64,000 bases of DNA from Aquatica leii. Lineage: Eukaryota > Arthropoda > Insecta > Coleoptera > Lampyridae. Under the pieces are notes generated by a model. It was not told the DNA's origin. It worked only from the letters and a program-made list of their open reading frames with translations, and made no database searches. Where the stretch lies: positions 62,679,389-62,743,388 of the forward strand of contig CM069435.1 of NCBI GenBank assembly GCA_035610365.1, in the 5' to 3' direction. Numbering within the stretch: the first letter of the stretch is position 1; every line of letters begins with the position of its first letter. This document shows positions 32,141 to 46,309 of this stretch, piece by piece. The position numbers were made by a program, and so were the translations under genes.

Positions 32141-34945
32141 GAACAAAAAATTAAAACTTTGTCTATCTCAGCCACCTAATAAAGTATGGATTTGTCATCC
32201 GTTTCTGAATGTTTCCCCATATAAACTATATTTGACTTTACTCTTACCCCAACTACATACATCGTTAAAAAAAAAGAAACATGAAACAAAACGTGACAAC
32301 GGCGCAAGTTTTGAAAAACTACTTGAAACAAAAATAATTTAAAATTAAAGCAAATTTTTACGATGAGGAAAACCGTTTCCGCATATCATGCAAATCAAAT
32401 CTAAGTCCAGAGAGAATTAATTATTTTATTAGTAATAACATTTGTAACGATTAACCACAAGTAAACCATCTCTAACATTATATGTAAAATACTAGTTATC
32501 ATTTGTTATCCTTGTATGAACAAGAGATGCTTAGCTTTAAATATGTTATAAGTTTAATGTTTTTTATCTTCATTTCATTTAAGATATGCAATTTGGTTTT
32601 ATTTTTACCTCAGTTAGTACAATTATTTACATTTACATTATTATACGTTAATATTGCTATTAACAGACTATCGACGGAAAATAAATATAAAGATACTTTA
32701 AACATTCGGCTAAACGGTGCTCAGGAACTATTGGGCGTCAAAAAGTTAATATTTGTTTTTTGATTAGTAGCTTAACGATTGTCAATAATTGGGTAAACTT
32801 GTTCAATGACATTTTAAAATACAGAAAGAACTTTTGCTCGCTATTTTTTAAGATATTAAAATGTTCAAAATTTGCTTTAAACGTATCGCAAAAAAAACAT
32901 TATAAGCCCACATCTTATTCTTTTATTTCTGGCGTATAACAGTTTATGCACACACCATCAACAAACAAACTACTAGTAAAATCTACGCTGGTTGCTGGTT
33001 GGTTCTCAGAAATTAGATTAAGAATAAAATATGTAAATGTTTTCTATGACGCTCAGCTGCGTTGCGCTGCCGATAAATGCGCGCATACATTAATTTGATC
33101 TGTAGATAATTGTGACATGTGAGTGAGCTATGCTATGAAACTGTTAACGAGAATAACGTACATTTTGTAAAATAACATTCTTTTTAAAAAAAAAATTTAA
33201 AAAAATGTAAATTACCAGAAACATAATGTTGGTACTAAATTTCTTACTAAATCGTTTTGAAATGATTTTTTTACTTGTCGCATACTTGTTCTAATGTAGA
33301 GGCATTTCATTATGTCGTGAACTGTAACCTTGAGTCGAAAATCAGAATTAATATACTAAACGTCAAAAATTTGACAAATATATCGGAATTCCAAAAATGT
33401 TATTCAATTTAAAAGGCACTAACGTCAATAAAAATTAAAAACATTCAGATATTTCTTTATTAAATAAAAATTAATTTATTTATAATAATACCTCAAGACT
33501 TCTTAACAACAAATACAACGATAAATGCAAAGATAGATTAGAAAAAATGTACCGGCGAATGTTTGTAAGACGGATAATAACAATATTTTGACATATACAG
33601 ACTACAGCGCCACAGTTCACGAGATCTTGAAAGACGTCTAATAATTGATTTTTTTACTTTGCCGCTCTAGTTTGCTTCCATCATGACGGAATTCTACCTA
33701 CTTTGATATATTGAGATATTTTGATAAGATCTTTTTCACTGTTATTCACTTATACTTACTAAATTAACAAAAAAATCCAAATGTCACTGCAAAAAATGAA
33801 CTTTGAACGACTAGTAAATAGTTAAAAAGATGTTTTTGGGAAGAACCCAAATCCTGTCATGAGATCTGATGGAGAAATGGGATGCAGTTCGTTAGAAGAA
33901 ACATGCGTCAGATTGCTTAGAACTAACACATTAAAAACATCGTTTATATGTGTCAGTAAAATTTGCAAAATAATTTGAATGTGTTAGATTAAGAAACACA
34001 CAATTAGTTTTTTTTTCTAACAGTTTATTTCTTTTTAAAAACTCATTATATTATAATAAACAAAAGTTTTAGAAACGCCATTCAGTAAAACGTTTTTGGG
34101 TGTTTACATTGGTTTGATTTTGAACAAAATGTTTATTACAAAAGAATATACTAAGTTTGAATCATGAAATACTGAGTGATAATGTTGAACAAGATTGGAC
34201 TAAAATCCAAAAGCCGATAAGTAAAAATTGCTATAAGAATTTAAAAAGTTAAAATAATTGACAAAAAACTCAAATGGTCGATAAAATTATTTAATTACAC
34301 CAAAAAAACAAACACAAAAACTAAAAACAAGAACATAATATTTGTTTTAAGAATGTAAACAATAGAAACAAAACGTAATTTTTTTAATATGCACAAAAAA
34401 TTAAAGAAAGTACGGAAACATAAAAAACAAAAGTGTATATAAAAAGAAAACAAAATTAGAAATGTTAAAAACGTTAAAAGAATAACAAAACCATCTTAAA
34501 TTTATTTGACGACAACTGATAAGCTAACTGTCAACAATAAATAAATCAAAACTATCATTTAATGATGTAACATATAGTAATAAAAATTCAAAAAACGAAA
34601 AAACAGCAGGTACGTCACCTAATACTTGAACCTGTGGTAATAAGGGCTTTTATTAAAACCAATTTCTGTGGTGATCTATAAGTTCAACATCAACAATATT
34701 TTAGGTTGGTAGTGTTACCATAGGTGTTACCGTTTAGTAACATTTTTGACATTCTCGTTTGACGTTTTGTTGACATCGGGTATTATTTTTTGTCGTTTTT
34801 TTCTGTTCTCTATTTTTTATGTTTTTAAACAGTTATATTCATAACTATTCAGCACTTTTTGTGTTTTTGTTGGTAAGTACTGAATAACAGCTGTAATTTT
34901 GATATCTAATTTATGTAATTTTATATTAGGTCATAACATTTCACA
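32141..34945. other. A+T-rich DNA, nothing firmly recognised
   Basis: The N-terminal part of the Harbinger transposase may reach to about 32300 but is too decayed to follow. The rest has only chance frames; 33480-33700 is slightly less A+T-rich without a visible gene. Confidence 0.4.
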
Positions 34946-35300
34946 ATGTTTACTATTGAACAAGTCACCGTCATTGTAATGACGCATTTTCAAACTGAGA
35001 AACGGTACTCGGAATCCTGATGATAGATGAAACTTGGTCGTATTCTCTTCAAAGTTACATCGATAAATTCAACGAATATCTTCCAGAAGAAAACTTTACT
35101 TACGATCCTTTTCGACGACGCAAACAAGTTTTAATTAAAAGATTTTCAAATAAGAATTGCATTTGCAAGGAGAAACCTACAGGAAGGCTTACTGTACTCA
35201 CTGCAACTGTTATCAAAGAAATTCGCAAACGCATGAAACAAAGTCTTAATAGAACGGTGACAAAATTATCTGAGGGCAACAGGTATAAAGTCATTTTAAT
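34946..35300 (+). pseudogene. N-terminal fragment of a mariner-like transposase
   Basis: The segment starts MFTIEQVTVIVMTHFQTEKR, a start typical of one mariner-like transposase group. After two stops it continues SLQSYIDKFNEYLPE, then LIKRFSNKNCICKEKPTGR, then VIKEIRKRMKQSLNRTVTKL. These are the paired helix-turn-helix regions that bind transposon ends. The catalytic half is absent: nothing recognisable follows LSEGNR. It is a 5' remnant. Confidence 0.6.
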
Positions 35301-35999
35301 TGGATTTATAAATTATAAGGCCTTGTACATATTTTTGAAACAATCAAACACGAGTTAAAACATAAAAAAACGAGACGTTGGTGCTGTAGCACAACTTACA
35401 AACATTAAAAAAAACTGGTATTTTAAAGACTATTAGAGATTAGAAAAGATGAAGATAGAATGATGACAACAAAAAAAATTATGTATACATTATACGATTA
35501 GCATTCAAAAGAGAAATAAATTTTGACGAAACGAGCAATCAAAATAACGAACAGAAAATCAACACCTACAATTGCATCTTGAAACACAAATAGAAAAAAA
35601 GTATAAAAAACTAATATTAAAGGCAAAGTATAAACAAAAATTCAAGATTCTATTTGGTTAAATGAAGACATAGGAGATAATAGAAATATAACTAGATTTT
35701 TGATACCCGATAGCTTAAAAAAATAGTAAAATTTGTTCGTATTAAGCATAAAACTATTTTATGCTAAAACCAATTTGCAGTAGTAATAATTGGTAATCGA
35801 AATACAAAAACAAACGCCAAGTAAGAGTTGCTAAATCCAGTCGTGTTATAGACTAAGTCTGTTAAAGATGCCTCGCTGGAAAAGTTAGTTATGGCGTTTA
35901 ATATCATTATAATCCGTCTAATCTTCTAATGGTTGTGTTGCCGCTAAATACCAATTACCAATTATAAAGTGTAGTTTCCTTTTGCACAGTGCCTACAGA
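35301..35999. other. A+T-rich DNA, nothing recognised
   Basis: No supported feature. Confidence 0.4.
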
Positions 36000-37160
36000 A
36001 TACAGAAAAAACAACTGCAGAAAGCTAGTTGGTCTCAAGAAACCTTGGTAGCAAGTTTAGAAACTGGTGTTTCATATTCAGAAAATGCAGTCTATAGGTT
36101 TTAATCGACTAGGAGAAATTTTTGACATATTGGTTTTAAGTTTGCTATTGTCTTTAGTCTTATTAACAATTCTATTCAATTATAAGATTTGTTTAATTTT
36201 TTTCTAAAACGTAATTCTACTCTATCCTTAAGAAAACGTAAGCGCGAGTCCGTCGCTCGTATCCAGGAAATGTCAAAAAACCGTGTTCATGGATATTTTC
36301 AGGTTTAAAACTCTGTTTTTTAAGAGAATAGTATATATATAAACAAACCAAGTCATCTATTCACCATGAACAAAACTAGATTGTAACAATGCCACATACG
36401 TCATTGCACAGAAAAGCTCTAAAATAGTCCCGTCTGTAACTTCTGGTAAAAGAAGAGAAAGTGTGGCATTACCAGCGTGTTGTAATGCAGAAAGCAACTT
36501 TTTGCAAAAACAAAAACTTGAATACAAAGATCACATGCCAACGAGGTCATATTTATACATTTGCGCTAAGTCTGCATTTAATAATTCTAACATTTTTTAC
36601 TATTGGTTAAAAACACAGTTTGAACCAAAAAAGTAAAGTTTTTCTTTTGGTGGACAGACTGTCTTTCAATTATAGTTGTGTCAAAACCCTAGAGCATGCG
36701 AAAACATAGCAATGTTATGGTTCTTTTACTGTCATACCACCCATTTTTTGCTAGATGTTTTTAAGTGCTAAAATTCGGCAGTTAATGTCAGAGGCGTAGG
36801 CAAAAACAGCAACATGTTTCAAAGCTGTATATTCTTTCAAGAATACAAGAACATATTCATTTATGCCGATGTACTACTTAGAAAAGAAAAACCTGAACCC
36901 GTTGCGAGAGACGACTGTATTTTGTTAAAGTCAAATGTAGAGTTTTAGTGCTATTCTGTTAAACAGTTGTAAGCTATACCAAAAAATACCTTTAGCAAAA
37001 TTACAAAAATCTTTTATTCCACAAACTAGTGTTGTAAAAAACGTACGTAAACTTGGTCAAAATGTGGCTGCCATTCTAACCTCAGAAAAAAATGAAACAG
37101 GCTTAAACTTAATATCTTAAAAAAGGACAACAAAAAAAAGTCATAATCATTGATACATAA
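36000..37160 (+). pseudogene. pogo/Tigger-like transposase relic
   Basis: The pieces follow the order of the pogo family. KKQLQKASWSQETLVASL opens the N-terminal psq-type helix-turn-helix near 36010-36100. ESVARIQEMSKNRVHGYF is near 36250, and FTMNKTRL sits where the first catalytic Asp normally is (now Asn). SVTSGKRRESVALPACCNAE is near 36430, SAFNNSNIFYYWLKTQF near 36570, and LWFFYCHTTHFLLDV near 36715-36765. AAILTSEKNE is near 37070-37100. Many stops and frameshifts break it. It belongs to the DDE_1 transposases of the Tc1/mariner-pogo superfamily. No terminal repeats were found next to it. Confidence 0.7.
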
Positions 37161-38033
37161 AGTAGTAGTGAAAAGCATCAAAAATTTTATATTAGTGCAG
37201 TAAATGAAGATGAAGGTGTGTAGATTGCAACGAAAAATATTTTAGTAAGAAGTAAGAATTTAGTAAAAATATACTAATTTACCATAAATCATAACAATTT
37301 CTATTAATACTAATTTTTGCTAAAAAAATTATCTTAACATAATCACTCAGACTACTTTTACATTTATAAATATTTTCACCGTGTTTAATTTTATGTGGTA
37401 AGTCATTATATAATTTTAAACCTTTGTACAAAAGGAAATTGTGACCTTGATTTTGAGAACTTTGGAAATCTGAAGTCACATTGATTTCTCGTTACGCATA
37501 ACATGTAATTTCAAATATCTCGTTAATTATATTGCAAACCAACATTATATAATTGAAATGTATCCGCTAAAACAAAAAAACAAAAAGACTAGTTACAGAG
37601 TTTATATTGCAAAAGTGGCTTTACAATAATTGTAACATGTAAATATCCTTGTAACTATTGTGGCAAACTCACAAAAAAATATATAAAAACTCGTTTTGTA
37701 ACCTACAGGATCATCAGAAAAGATGGCCAAATGTATTGATATCTTTTTTTTTTAACTTTGATTTAAATGGTGTATGTTTGAGTTGTTTGTATACGTGTAA
37801 TAGTTAACTACTAATAAAAGTTTAGTTGTGCAGATTAAGAATTATTGAAAACTAAAATAATAAAAAAGTATCAATTTTCTGTAAAAAGTGAGACATCTCT
37901 ACCAGACTTACCCTACAAAAAAATTAGAAAACTAAGTTTTTGTAAGTAGCAAACAACAAACAACGCTGAAGCAAGTAAATCAATTCAGGTACCTCAAGTA
38001 TATAATAAACAAGAGTAATAACTTTAACCCATC
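37161..38033. other. A+T-rich DNA, nothing recognised
   Basis: No supported feature. Confidence 0.4.
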
Positions 38034-38601
38034 GCCGCTTAATAGAATCACGTTGGGACTTGGAGTTTGTGATAACAATAACCGAATGAATAGCATTAAT
38101 GCAAGCAAAGACATGTTCATAAAACGTTTAAAAAAATGAAAAACTTTGAGTCAAATAAATCGAAAATTAGGAACCTGTAACATTAAATAGTTTGTTGACA
38201 CCGTTAATAAAAATAAATCAAAAACAGCGTAATGATGTTTAATTAACTGTTCTAAGAATTACACACTTTTTCTCAGTAATTTGCTGACACTAAGAATAAA
38301 AATAAATACAAAATAACGTTATCGCATAAAACGTAATTAAAAAATTTCAAAATGCTTGAATAAATAAAAACACTGCAAAGATAAAGCTGAACACGCACGA
38401 CAACTATTTTTAGAATGCAATGATAAAATTTTTCACTCTAAACAAGCGTGTTGTGTAAATTTAGCTAAGAAATTTACGCAAAATAGATTATTGTTTACGT
38501 ATAGAAGCAAACCTAAGAAGAAAATTGATAATATAAACCAAAATTATGTTTACTATAAACGGTGTTTAAAAATTACCCGACTGATAAAAATTATCCGTGA
38601 T
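38034..38601. repeat. Dispersed non-coding repeat, copy B
   Basis: Direct-orientation homologue of 3449-4169 with an internal deletion of about 130 bp relative to it. It shares GGGACTTGGAGTTT near its start and TTATCCGTGAT at its end. Similarity ends abruptly after CCGTGAT in both copies, which suggests a true element end there. Confidence 0.8.
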
Positions 38602-41600
38602 TCCAATAGGCTGCGTGCACTTTATTATGTAGTTCATTGTTGTTACATATTTCTACTTTAATGTACAGAATAGAAACTTAAAGTGTCAATAAAATTGAAT
38701 ACGAACAATTACAATCTAGTAATAATCAATATAATGCAACAGTTTTAAAATGTCAAAACGCATCATGTCGAGATAAATTGAAACAATTTGAAGTAACAAG
38801 AAACAAACTATTTAAATACTATTCATAACGCACTAAAAGCAAAAATAAATAACCGACAAAAGCTTAAAACTTAAATCAGAAAAAGGCACGCACAAAAATT
38901 TAATTTAAGGTATATCCGATAACACAATCCAAAAAAGGTTAGCCAAAAAATTAAGTTGTTTGCCAAATGATTTAAAAGTAAAAATTTACATTAAGGTAGC
39001 AATTATTGAAGTCACTACTCGTACTCAAAAATTAAAGAAATTCTTGCTATTAATCAAAAAAGAATAGAAAGACGCGGTAATAAAATATCTAACCAAAGGA
39101 AGCGATACGAGGCGGCCAAACTTACTACAAAATTGAAGGCAACAAATAAGCAAGGTAAAGTGCGAATAAGCATTTATAGTAAATTTGCCTACAAATTAAA
39201 ATACAAATCAAAATTCTTAGTATAAAAAGCAAATGAATATTCAAAATAACAAAAAAATCTTTAGTAAAAAAAAACTTAAATTTACAGATTTAATTAGTAA
39301 AGATTTAATTAGATAAAATAAAACACAAAAACTCAATAAAAAATTAAAAAATCTCAAAAATAATAGAAAAATTATATGATTTGCGTAAATACTACTAATA
39401 ATTATAAATTTAATTTAAAATAACACTAACTTCTAAAGTAGTAGTGGGTTTGTACAATCTTAAAATACGCATAAAATGCAAAACTATGCTATCAACAACA
39501 AAACAAAAGACATCTATTAGACACAATTTTTTATAATGTTGCGTTTGAATATAAAAAACTACGTAAAACAGTAAAATATGAAACGAAGTCCAACAACTGT
39601 AGAAACGCTGATTCAATATTCATCTGCCACTAACAATTATCAAGTTTTCATCACCTGACATGACGCAAAATTGTATAAAAGAGTGGAAATAGCAACAACG
39701 ACGTCTCAAACAAAGATGCAAATCAAATACGGCGTAATTATTGCATGTAAAGACGTGAAGTCATGCATGTTAAAACGCATAAATATCAAATAACAAATTT
39801 AAAAAAAAACAGAACCATTCTTGGAATAAAAATCTCATATGACAGCATAGCATAAATATAAAACAAAATGTTTATTACAAACACAAGTAACTGGGTAACA
39901 GAACTCAAAAAATAAATACTGCACCCATAAATTAAGATTAACAAAAATATCAAATCACAAGTATAGCTCTGAATACAAAACGGTACTTTGAAATTAAAGT
40001 AACAAGCCCAATAACTTCAAGATTACAAAGTATACTATTCAGAAAGATACCTGACCCAATTTGAATTAAAATTGTCGCACATACTAAAGTTGTCGCGAAA
40101 GTAATTAAAGGTAATAACAATAATGTAACAAAAACATTTTTAAATATAAGTTTCTACAAAACATCGTGAACCAAAAAAGTTAAAGAATGTTAGTGATTTG
40201 TGTGTAAAAATGCAAATCCGCACTCTTGCAAACAGATACTAGTAAAAATCAACTAATTTCAATTAATTTAATGCACATAGTAAAAATAAAATTACGTAAT
40301 AACAAGATAAAAAAATCGCAAAAAAATTGAAATCTAAAATGATTTTAGTTATTCTTAAACTTTAAACAAAACGCACTTCACTGCAGCTTTTAAAACAATT
40401 AAAAGTGTTAGTAAAATAACGGGTAACGCTGAGAGTTTGGTACATTTAAGAAACTAAAAACAAAAGAGAATTCCTTTTACATTTGATCAGTACTAATTAG
40501 CATTTAAAATGAAACGTTTTTACTATCTGTAGTAGTTACTGCATTAGATTAAACGAGACGTACTAACACAATTAAAGTATGCACTTCGATAATCTCGACA
40601 GAAATTTTACAAAATTAAACTTTTAGCAATTTTTTTTTAGATAATGAACATCATTTTGTTGAAGACGATTCAAATTTTTATATTTTATTTGTTGGCACGC
40701 GATCATACGACGTTAATGTATTTTACACGAGAATAATTATGCAAAATGTAATCATAACTTGAAAATGCTAATCTAAAATAAACAACTTAAGGCAACACAA
40801 CATCTAATTTTGTAATGTTCTAATAACATTTAGACATAGTTGTTGCCTGTATTACGGATTAAACCCCTAATTAAGGACGCTGCAAAACCAAGAATGTAAA
40901 TATGCATTTCTGAGTGGTAATGGTTAAATGCAAATACAACATCAACCTGTTGTGTAATTAAGAAGTTGGTGTAGAAACGAGCATTTCAGTTGAAAATGAC
41001 TTTACGTTAAACACCTAGATGTTTAGGGTAAATTTACATAGATTATTCTACACGAATAAACGGACCTACATAAATTGCATAGCAAACCTACCAGCTTAAC
41101 TTAGATACTCTTAATATTCTTAATAATAATAAGATAATAACATATAAGTACTTTAAAAGTTGAAGATAAAACAAACGCAAATTATTAAAACTTTAACTAA
41201 TTTAAACTTTTACCCATAAGCACTTGTATTTAATAAAAGGAAAAAGTAAAAAGGTCTGCGTCCATGTAATCTCTTGTAATATCAGTTCTCGACAATGCCA
41301 AAACTTTGAATTAAAGTTTTAGTTAGATATAGTATAAATTTGTCTACACAAACGCTTGTTAAACTCTTTTTCTTTTTTTTTTACAATATAAGAAGAAAAT
41401 GTAATGGCTTTTGCGATCAAATCTACATAAAAAAGATACATCAAAGTCCGACCGGTAACGGAACGTTTTCGTGTAGCAAACTTCCTCATTTTGCTCTCTA
41501 CGCTTGCTATGATAATTACAATGTTAATGGTGCAATTAGCGACCAGATAATAAAAAGGATAATTTTTAAATAAAAAATTTACACGACTACCGAGTCCCAA

Positions 41601-44211
41601 CGATTTTTAACGTTAATACAACGTTGGCTGAAAATCCATTTTAGATTGTCTCCTTGATTAATATATGAAACGGTCTTAACATTTTTGGAGCTTTTTTCAG
41701 CTCTAAAAGATGTTACTAGGTGAATTCAACCGTAAATGATACGGGACAAGATTTACTACAAGTTAACATGAAGAAAAATGGCAAACACGCAATCCCAATA
41801 TTGGAAAAAAAACAAACTTAAATTTTCGTGAACGTAAAAATAATAATTGTGACATCGGTTTTATGTAGTTTATATTTATACTATATAATAGAACCACCAT
41901 AAACTCTACAAGATAAATTTATTCGGAATGGTTGTAAAATAAAGACGCATGTAAATAGTATGCAATATTAGATAAGATTGAATATAACTTAATAGTAAAA
42001 AAATAAATTGTTAAAGTAACAAACATTAAATTAATTTTAAAATTTATATATTATAGCAAAATCAAGTTATACGCTGTAAATGTTTATTTAAATATTTACA
42101 TTTTAATAAATTGATAAAGCGATTAGCAAAATATACAAAAAAAACCTTAAAAAATAAAAAAAAATTTAGTACTGCAAATATTTATTTGTTTCATTTAAGG
42201 TATAATTAATCAATTAATAGTAGTGAAAACTTATTTCGAGAAGTGCCTGTATAATTTTGTATTATAAAAGTAACATATTGAGTAGAATAAACTAATTATA
42301 GCGTAATTTTTTTAATATAATGGCGTTATAATAATAAAAAGAGAATAATAAAAACAAATCTTCTACATATGTTCATGTATTGATCAAATAATTTTATACA
42401 AAATAAAACAAATTAGTACATAAAACAATTTCTAAATTCTTTATTGTTGCTAAAACTCCATATTTAAGCTAAAAAATTTAAAATTTAAAAATTTACGTTT
42501 TCTATCTCTCTTAAAACGTTTATAATCCAATCTGTCGTTGATTTAAAAGAAATGGTAAATTAAAAACTTATCGACAGATAAAGTGAGCAAATTAAGTCTA
42601 CAATAATTGGTTTTAAATTATTATAATTAATTTTTAAATTGTATTGCAAATCTTAAGCGAAAGCATGGTTCAGATAATTTTTCTTTTAATCTTATGGACA
42701 GCGTATTCGAAACAGCTGTTCGACTTAATATATTGTAAAACAAAACATTTCTAGCCAAAACCGTAAACTAAAAAAAAATTAAAATAAAAAGAGTTAATTG
42801 TCTGATCAGATTTAAGGAAATGTTAATCTAATTTTAAATTTACATTTCAGTCATTGGTTAACAAACAGAGACCAATACGTATATTTGAATAATCAATATT
42901 TTTGTTAAACTGAGCTTATAAACTATGTTTTATGTAATTTATTAAACAAATTGGTGTTATAGCAATCGTAATATGTTAGTTTTGTTAATTAATTTTTGTT
43001 TTACTTACACTATTTTAAAAAAGTTTTTTAAACATTTTACTACGGTTTGTAGACATTCTGTTAATCAAAAACTGGTTTTGTAACATATATCATAGTTACT
43101 ATTTTTGCACTTAGATAATTGTTTATTAAAAGATTTAAGTACAAATTAAAAAAAACCTAAAAAATGTTTATATATAAAATAATTGAAGAAACTTAGAAAA
43201 TAAAAAAAAATTGCAAACGTGTAGTAAAAAATTGCAATGAAAAAATTTAAGCAACGACGCCGACGGTACAAAATTTAAAAAAAATAAGCACCAACAAAAA
43301 TAATTTTAAAAACAATTTGTTACATGCGTATTTTATTTTATGACATTTTTCGGGAATTAGAAACTATATATTGATTTGTACTTATCCAGAATATAGATAT
43401 GCTATTATCCTATTGTGTCATTATTTTATCCTTTTCTTTTTTGATTGATTTATTCAAATTAATAGATTGTAGTTCTTTTTGTTAAATTTTGTTTGTTTTT
43501 ATACAACAAAAGTTGATGATATTTAAAAGCCCGGCTTTGCGTGAATGTATTTTTTTTAATTTAAAATCATTAAATTGTACCCTTTTTACCGTAGTATCAA
43601 AATGAAACAACTAGATTTTTATCGTCATAAAAAAAACTGAATTTGTTAATAAAGATCGTCAAATTGAGGCCAACTATAAGATTCATTGTACAATCAATGT
43701 GACATGTTTGTTATTTCCATTTAATTCGTATTTGTAATTTTACAGGCCTATATATATTTTTGGATTTTGGCACCCACGATCCATCTAGCTGACAGTCTGC
43801 TAACATTGGATTACTCTACTTTAAGATTGTGAAAAACATTAAGAAATAAAAAATGAAGCTAAACTAAAAAAAGTAGTTAGTTTATGCTAGATTGTGACAG
43901 TTTTTCATTTCCCAAAGTTACTAAATAAAATAAACCAAACACCTCTCAACAACAAACCCTCTATAGAACATTTTTTTCATATTGCCTTGAGAATTACCTT
44001 TCCATAACGGAACTCTGAAATTTTTAGCTTGTTAATGACCTGTTAATTACTAAAAACCAAATTGGGAGTTGTTTGAGGATTACTTATTTCAAGCGTTGTT
44101 TACTTAAATACATAAATCATATTGTTTTTATTGCATTTTTCTTTATTTGTTTGATTTTTGTATTTAAGTAAAATGCATTTTTACGTAGTTTACGTGCGGT
44201 ATTCAGTGAAG
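38602..44211. other. Long A+T-rich stretch without recognised gene
   Basis: Only chance reading frames. The basic, lysine-rich region at 38860-39150 looked coding-like but showed no motif. Near 43930-43990, ACCTCTCAACAACAAACCCTC and CATAACGGAACTC weakly recall the terminal repeat at 44298-44366 and may be the left end of that element. Confidence 0.4.
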
Positions 44212-44366
44212 ATGTCTCAGAATAAACGAAAGTTTTTACCGCTAGAGAAAAATCGCAGTAATAGAGTGTTTTAAAATGTTATTCGAAATCTAAATTCAAC
44301 CCTCTCTTTAACGGACACCTCTCTATAACGGACACCGTTGCTGTCCATTATTGAGAGGTTTTACTG
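44212..44366 (+). pseudogene. Short pogo-like remnant: transposase start plus right terminal repeat
   Basis: ATG at 44212 begins MSQNKRKFLPLEKNRS, like the N-terminal helix-turn-helix of pogo/jerky transposases, and soon breaks. It is followed directly by a terminal-repeat-like sequence that, read inward on the minus strand, starts CAGTAAAACCTCTCAATAAT and contains GTCCGTTATAGAGAGG. This is the common style of pogo/Tigger ends. TA follows at 44367-44368. It looks like a small internally deleted copy. Confidence 0.5.
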
Positions 44367-44368
44367 TA

Positions 44369-45399
44369 TTTTAACCTACAATACTGTCTTGTTCAGTTGT
44401 CAGTTTGCTATAATTCCTTGTTATCTGAAAATTGTTAATTTATAAAATATTAATTCAAGTCAGAGTTTTGTATGATTCTTCTGATGAAAAATTAATAAAT
44501 ATCTTGGGTAAGTTGTGTTTGCCTTATATTAGATGGTGCTTGCACTATAATTTGAAATAATATCAAATTACACAAATAATATTTTAGGGAACATGCGGAA
44601 ACAGGAAATTATAAGAGAAAGAAAAAATCTTTCCTTGAACCATAGATTGAACACATATTAAAAATCAATTACCGAGTACCTTAGGTATAAAACAGTCTTA
44701 CCTATCATATAAATTGATGTTTTGATTGCAGGTGGTAATGACGATGAAATGTATCGTAACAGAAAAGGATATTTTTTTTGTAATGTGCAGACGATTTAAA
44801 AATTCAACATTGTAGTTAGATAGCTAGGACTTCGTCATAATCAGACAAACTCTAATAATATATTATATTATAATATAAAAATTTGGTTTTAACAGCACTA
44901 CTGCAAACAACGGATGCTGCTCAAGACTTTTATAACAGAAATTACGTAAAAACGGCAGTATAGGTTGTGGAAAAGTCAATTTCTAATACTATCGATAACC
45001 ATTAGAGTATTGCATGAATTGGCAAAAGCGATTATAGTAGCTACTGCTGCGCTGCATAAGATAATATAACTATCGATATAAAAGAGTCAGTATCTTTTAA
45101 AGAAGAATTGTTAAATGAAGTGGAAGGGCTCGATGTAATTGGTGGTGATGGTGACAACAACGTCTGACCAAGATTAGTTTATCACTATTTTTAAACTTCA
45201 TTATAAAATTAAGAATTTACGTCACATATTCATGTTTTGAATAATGATATTGTCAAACTACACACTTCCTAGAAGCTTCGAAAAATTGGTAAATACAAAT
45301 ACTCGTGCACATTGCATCAAAAAATTTAGTTACTTCACGTTCACGATGCCAAATATCTAACTGAAACCAAACTACATTATAAAATTGATAAGTTATTTA
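44369..45399. other. A+T-rich DNA, perhaps decayed 5' part of the piggyBac copy
   Basis: Acidic fragments such as VLYDSSDEKLINIL near 44465-44510 fit the acidic N-terminus of piggyBac transposases, but they are too short for a call. Confidence 0.35.
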
Positions 45400-46260
45400 C
45401 GTAGGATTCCGACGGTGATAATCGTGGTCATAATAGTGTAGTATCATCAGAGGAGGGTACATCCTACGTTTTGGAAGATGCATTGTCAAGCACCAATAGT
45501 TATAATGAAGAAGATGAGCAGTTTTCTAGTTTTCCAGTTTCCAAGTTTCAATGTAGAATAAGATGCAGCTGATAATGCTAAATGGACAATTTCAAATTAT
45601 TTGAATAACGGTTGTAGAAGTATATCTTGTCATAAAATTCTTAGAGAAGAAACTGGACCAGATATGCTAAACGAAACGTTGCAAGTTTTTAGATGGTTTT
45701 TATTAAAAATTCCATGTTGCGTAATATTAAAGAGTGTACTAAAACTGAAACAAATAGACAATTGGGAGCAGTTTTCTTCTCTGAAAAAATTAGTCGCGTA
45801 TATACCTTGTTTGTACGCTCGAGGCATATATAATGCTAAGAACTTTCTGATAGTCAATTGTAGAACAAAACATGGGTGCTTAATTTTTTTGTGATGTAAT
45901 GCTTAAAGGTAAATTTAACCATATAAAACAATTTATTCGATTCAACTCGTTGATATCGTCAAAAATCTAATAAGTTTGCTGCAGTATATGAAGTATAAAA
46001 TAAATTTGGGAGTAATCGTATTATGTGTTATAAACCAGGAGCCAACCTTACAATTGATGAACAACTGATCCCTACAAAAACTAGATGTTCATTCACCCAA
46101 TATATAAGTAGTCAACTCGATAAATTTGGTTAAAAATTTTGGATTGCAGCTGACGTAACAAAATATATGTTAAATCAATTTTTTTACTTGGGCCAGAATG
46201 GTTCAAGACTAAATACAATGTAATTGTGACAAATAACTTGTTCCGTATAAATTGTGAGCA
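45400..46260 (+). pseudogene. piggyBac transposase relic, N-terminal and central part
   Basis: An acidic, serine-rich N-terminal stretch (SSEEGTSYVLEDALSSTNSY) precedes LNETLQVFRWFLLKIPC and WEQFSSLKKLVAYIP...ARGI. The catalytic part follows as PGANLTIDEQLIPTKTRCSF, with the first Asp, then QYISSQLDKFG, a stop, and FWIAADVTKYMLNQFFYLG, with the second Asp. The third acidic position is probably in NVIVTNNLF, where Asn replaces Asp. The C-terminal third is missing and a mariner-like element begins just after. It is dead through several stops and shifts. Confidence 0.75.
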
Positions 46261-46309
46261 GTACAATTAACGTACAATGACATTAATTATTTTAAAAACG
46301 TTGTTGGTA

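Noticed and set aside
38860..39150. Lysine-rich, coding-looking stretch
   Set aside because: No frame stays open and no domain motif could be identified; A-rich DNA gives lysine-rich translations by chance.
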